DNA of 64,000 bases. Source: Daucus carota subsp. sativus (taxonomy: Eukaryota; Streptophyta; Magnoliopsida; Apiales; Apiaceae). Each line of letters starts with the position of its first letter. The first letter of the stretch is position 1. The position numbers and the translations under genes are program-made. Shown here in pieces: positions 62,198 through 64,000 of the stretch. Where the stretch lies: NCBI RefSeq assembly GCF_001625215.2, contig NC_030384.2:31608527-31672526 (forward strand), read 5' to 3'. Below the pieces are notes generated by a model. The model searched no databases. It was given only the letters and a program-made list of their open reading frames with translations, and was not told the origin of the DNA.

Positions 62198-62206
62198 ATT
62201 AACTAA

Positions 62207-64000
62207 AACCAGTTTTACTGGGCGTATCCGGGTCATTAACCAAATTTTAGTATTTTTGTTGACCGAAATACGAGAAAATGTTACAAAATATTATAATAAG
62301 CATCTATTTGAAGAAAACATTAATATATTTTTTTTATAAAATAGGTGTTAAGCATTCTTGGTCAATTCAGAATAAGTAACCGGTGAAATGATATTATGCT
62401 AAATTTTGTTGGAAATATGTTATGTATCATAAGATCGGATATAATATGCTATCCTGGATAATTATATTTTCTTATTCTTACATTCTTATCATATACGACT
62501 CTTTCGCTTACACACATCATTTTCAATTTAACGCCAACAATCATTAATATTATCATTTTATCATCAATTATTTTCTCGTAAAAAAATTACAGATATGATA
62601 TATGAATATATCCTATTACTCATTCTCAAAATGGGGATAATAGAATGGTATTTCTTGTCATAATTTTTAAACAAATAAATAAAAATTATGATATTTTTGT
62701 CGTTTCATCTGAATTTTTTTAATTTAAAATCGGTGCCTTGAAAGAAATAATTATGTACACATGCATAGAATAATTGGAAAAAAAAGTCAATATATTATTA
62801 CATCTTCCTATCATCATCATGATGCTTACAATATTCCTATTACGCTTGTAAATTAGTTTACATATATTGTCACCATAATATATATGTCAAAATTATATTT
62901 CAAACTTAGAGCACTGAATTTGTCGGATAGAGTCTGCAAACTTGCAAATCCCGTAATATTGCACTATATAAAAAGAGTCGACAATCATTAGATATCAAAA
63001 ACCCCACTCTTCACCAAAGACGCGAGCTGGTACAACTTATCTTATTGAAGTCTCCGCTCTCGCATGAGCATGGGGTAATCTTACGTATAGAAAGCCTGGC
63101 AACAACCCACATTCACTCATGTATATTTATTTGAAACGAAAACTATTTACTACTATAGCCTACATGGTTGTACAGATACTTGAAGAGTGTGTATGTCCAT
63201 TCGGAATCTATACAAAATGTCAAGATCCTAAATTGATAATGAAATCTGCAATGTATTTTCAAACGGTACAGCACCCTTAAAAATCTTGGCAAATATATAT
63301 CATACCTTAGGCTTTTTCATGATGTCATTCATTCATCTACTTACATATTGTTAGCACTACAATGTTTCATATGCTTTATTAACATCTCATATCTAATTTT
63401 TCAGCTTTTGAGAGATCAAAGAATTTTTAGTATTTAATTTTTGTAGAAGTTGCAACTCTAGTCTTTAATTTTTGTAAAAGAATAGATCTATTATTCTAAA
63501 AAGTAAATTCTTCCGATTTAACAAATTATCAACAAAAATGACATAATAGGAGATTCTCTCAAAAGTGCAACTTTTTCTCCTTTATTACCGTTAAACCATC
63601 TTGAAGAGAGAGTTTTAATGCTAGCTCTGGGAGGTTTGTTATGTATAATATGTTTTAATGTCTTTTTCCTAAGGTTGATTGATAACTTTTTCCCAAATGT
63701 GCTTAGCTGTTCAATTTCAGAGCTCAGAACTTTTGCACGGCTTCTTATCAGTATCCTGCTTTTGTACACCTTTCAAGTTTTAATATTGTTTTTCTCACCC
63801 CTTCTTCATATTGCAGACCGAAAGAAAGAACCGATCTCACGCACGCATCAAACTTATATTGTAACAAAAGTTGGTATGGAAACTTAACAATCAACACGTC
63901 AACTAGCAAATCTTATCTCTGTTGTTAAATACAGTTTCAGTTTGTTCTACTACATTAACTAGACTTCTGTGTGAAAATCTACGACTGTAATTCCTGCTCA
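62207..64000. other. Intergenic, no gene recognised
   Basis: AT-rich. A TATATAAA at 62965-62972, followed by GC-richer sequence (63005-63100), looks like a promoter, but no coding frame follows that I can support. Overlapping frames at 63518-63887 on both strands show no family resemblance. Confidence 0.4.

Noticed and set aside
63518-63887. Overlapping frames on both strands near the right edge
   Set aside because: Neither resembles a known family. Low-complexity, basic composition is expected by chance in AT-rich DNA.

Overview
This is nuclear DNA of a flowering plant, almost certainly a eudicot. It is AT-rich, has spliced GT-AG genes with AT-rich introns, and carries plant-only families (LOB-domain factor, oleosin, AGCVIII kinase, bifunctional uridine kinase/UPRT). 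Several plant transposon types are scattered between and inside the genes. I cannot fix the species from sequence alone.

Layout, left to right. 1-10122 is the 3' part of a decayed Copia-type LTR retroelement, whose 3' LTR (8517-10122) is well preserved. It sits inside a minus-strand fragment resembling acyl-CoA:diacylglycerol acyltransferase 2 (DGAT2). That fragment in turn seems to lie inside a Helitron-like element ending at 11623. 12120-12497 (-) is a small basic plant-specific protein. 13337-14575 is repeat-rich. 14854-21275 (+) is a 14-exon uridine kinase/uracil phosphoribosyltransferase gene. It converges on 23041-30302 (-), a 9-exon SGF29 (SAGA/H3K4me reader) gene. 30303-36050 holds no intact gene, only a decayed LINE-type RNase H domain and MITEs. 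36051-37164 (+) is an ARM-repeat protein without a U-box. 38050-40612 (-) is an AGCVIII protein kinase of the D6PK/KIPK type. 43592-45638 (+) encodes ribosomal protein eL37. 52752-53264 (+) is a class I LBD transcription factor. 55669-56142 (+) is an oleosin. 57046-61850 (-) is a 10-exon WDR82/SWD2-type WD40 gene.

The genes are unrelated housekeeping or regulatory genes and form no pathway cluster. SGF29 and WDR82 are both linked to H3K4 methylation, as reader and as COMPASS subunit, but 27 kb and several genes separate them, so this is probably chance.

The most distinctive findings are in the accessory DNA. Three copies of one short Mutator-like MITE family each have a perfect 9-bp target duplication. 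A 548-bp hAT-type MITE has a perfect 8-bp duplication. The Copia LTR carries an array of GCGCAA..TTTGAC units rich in W-box cores, including a perfect 13+2+13 palindrome. A DGAT2-like fragment lies in a nested Helitron/LTR arrangement. SGF29 has a 14-nt microexon that helps complete its methyl-lysine reader domain.
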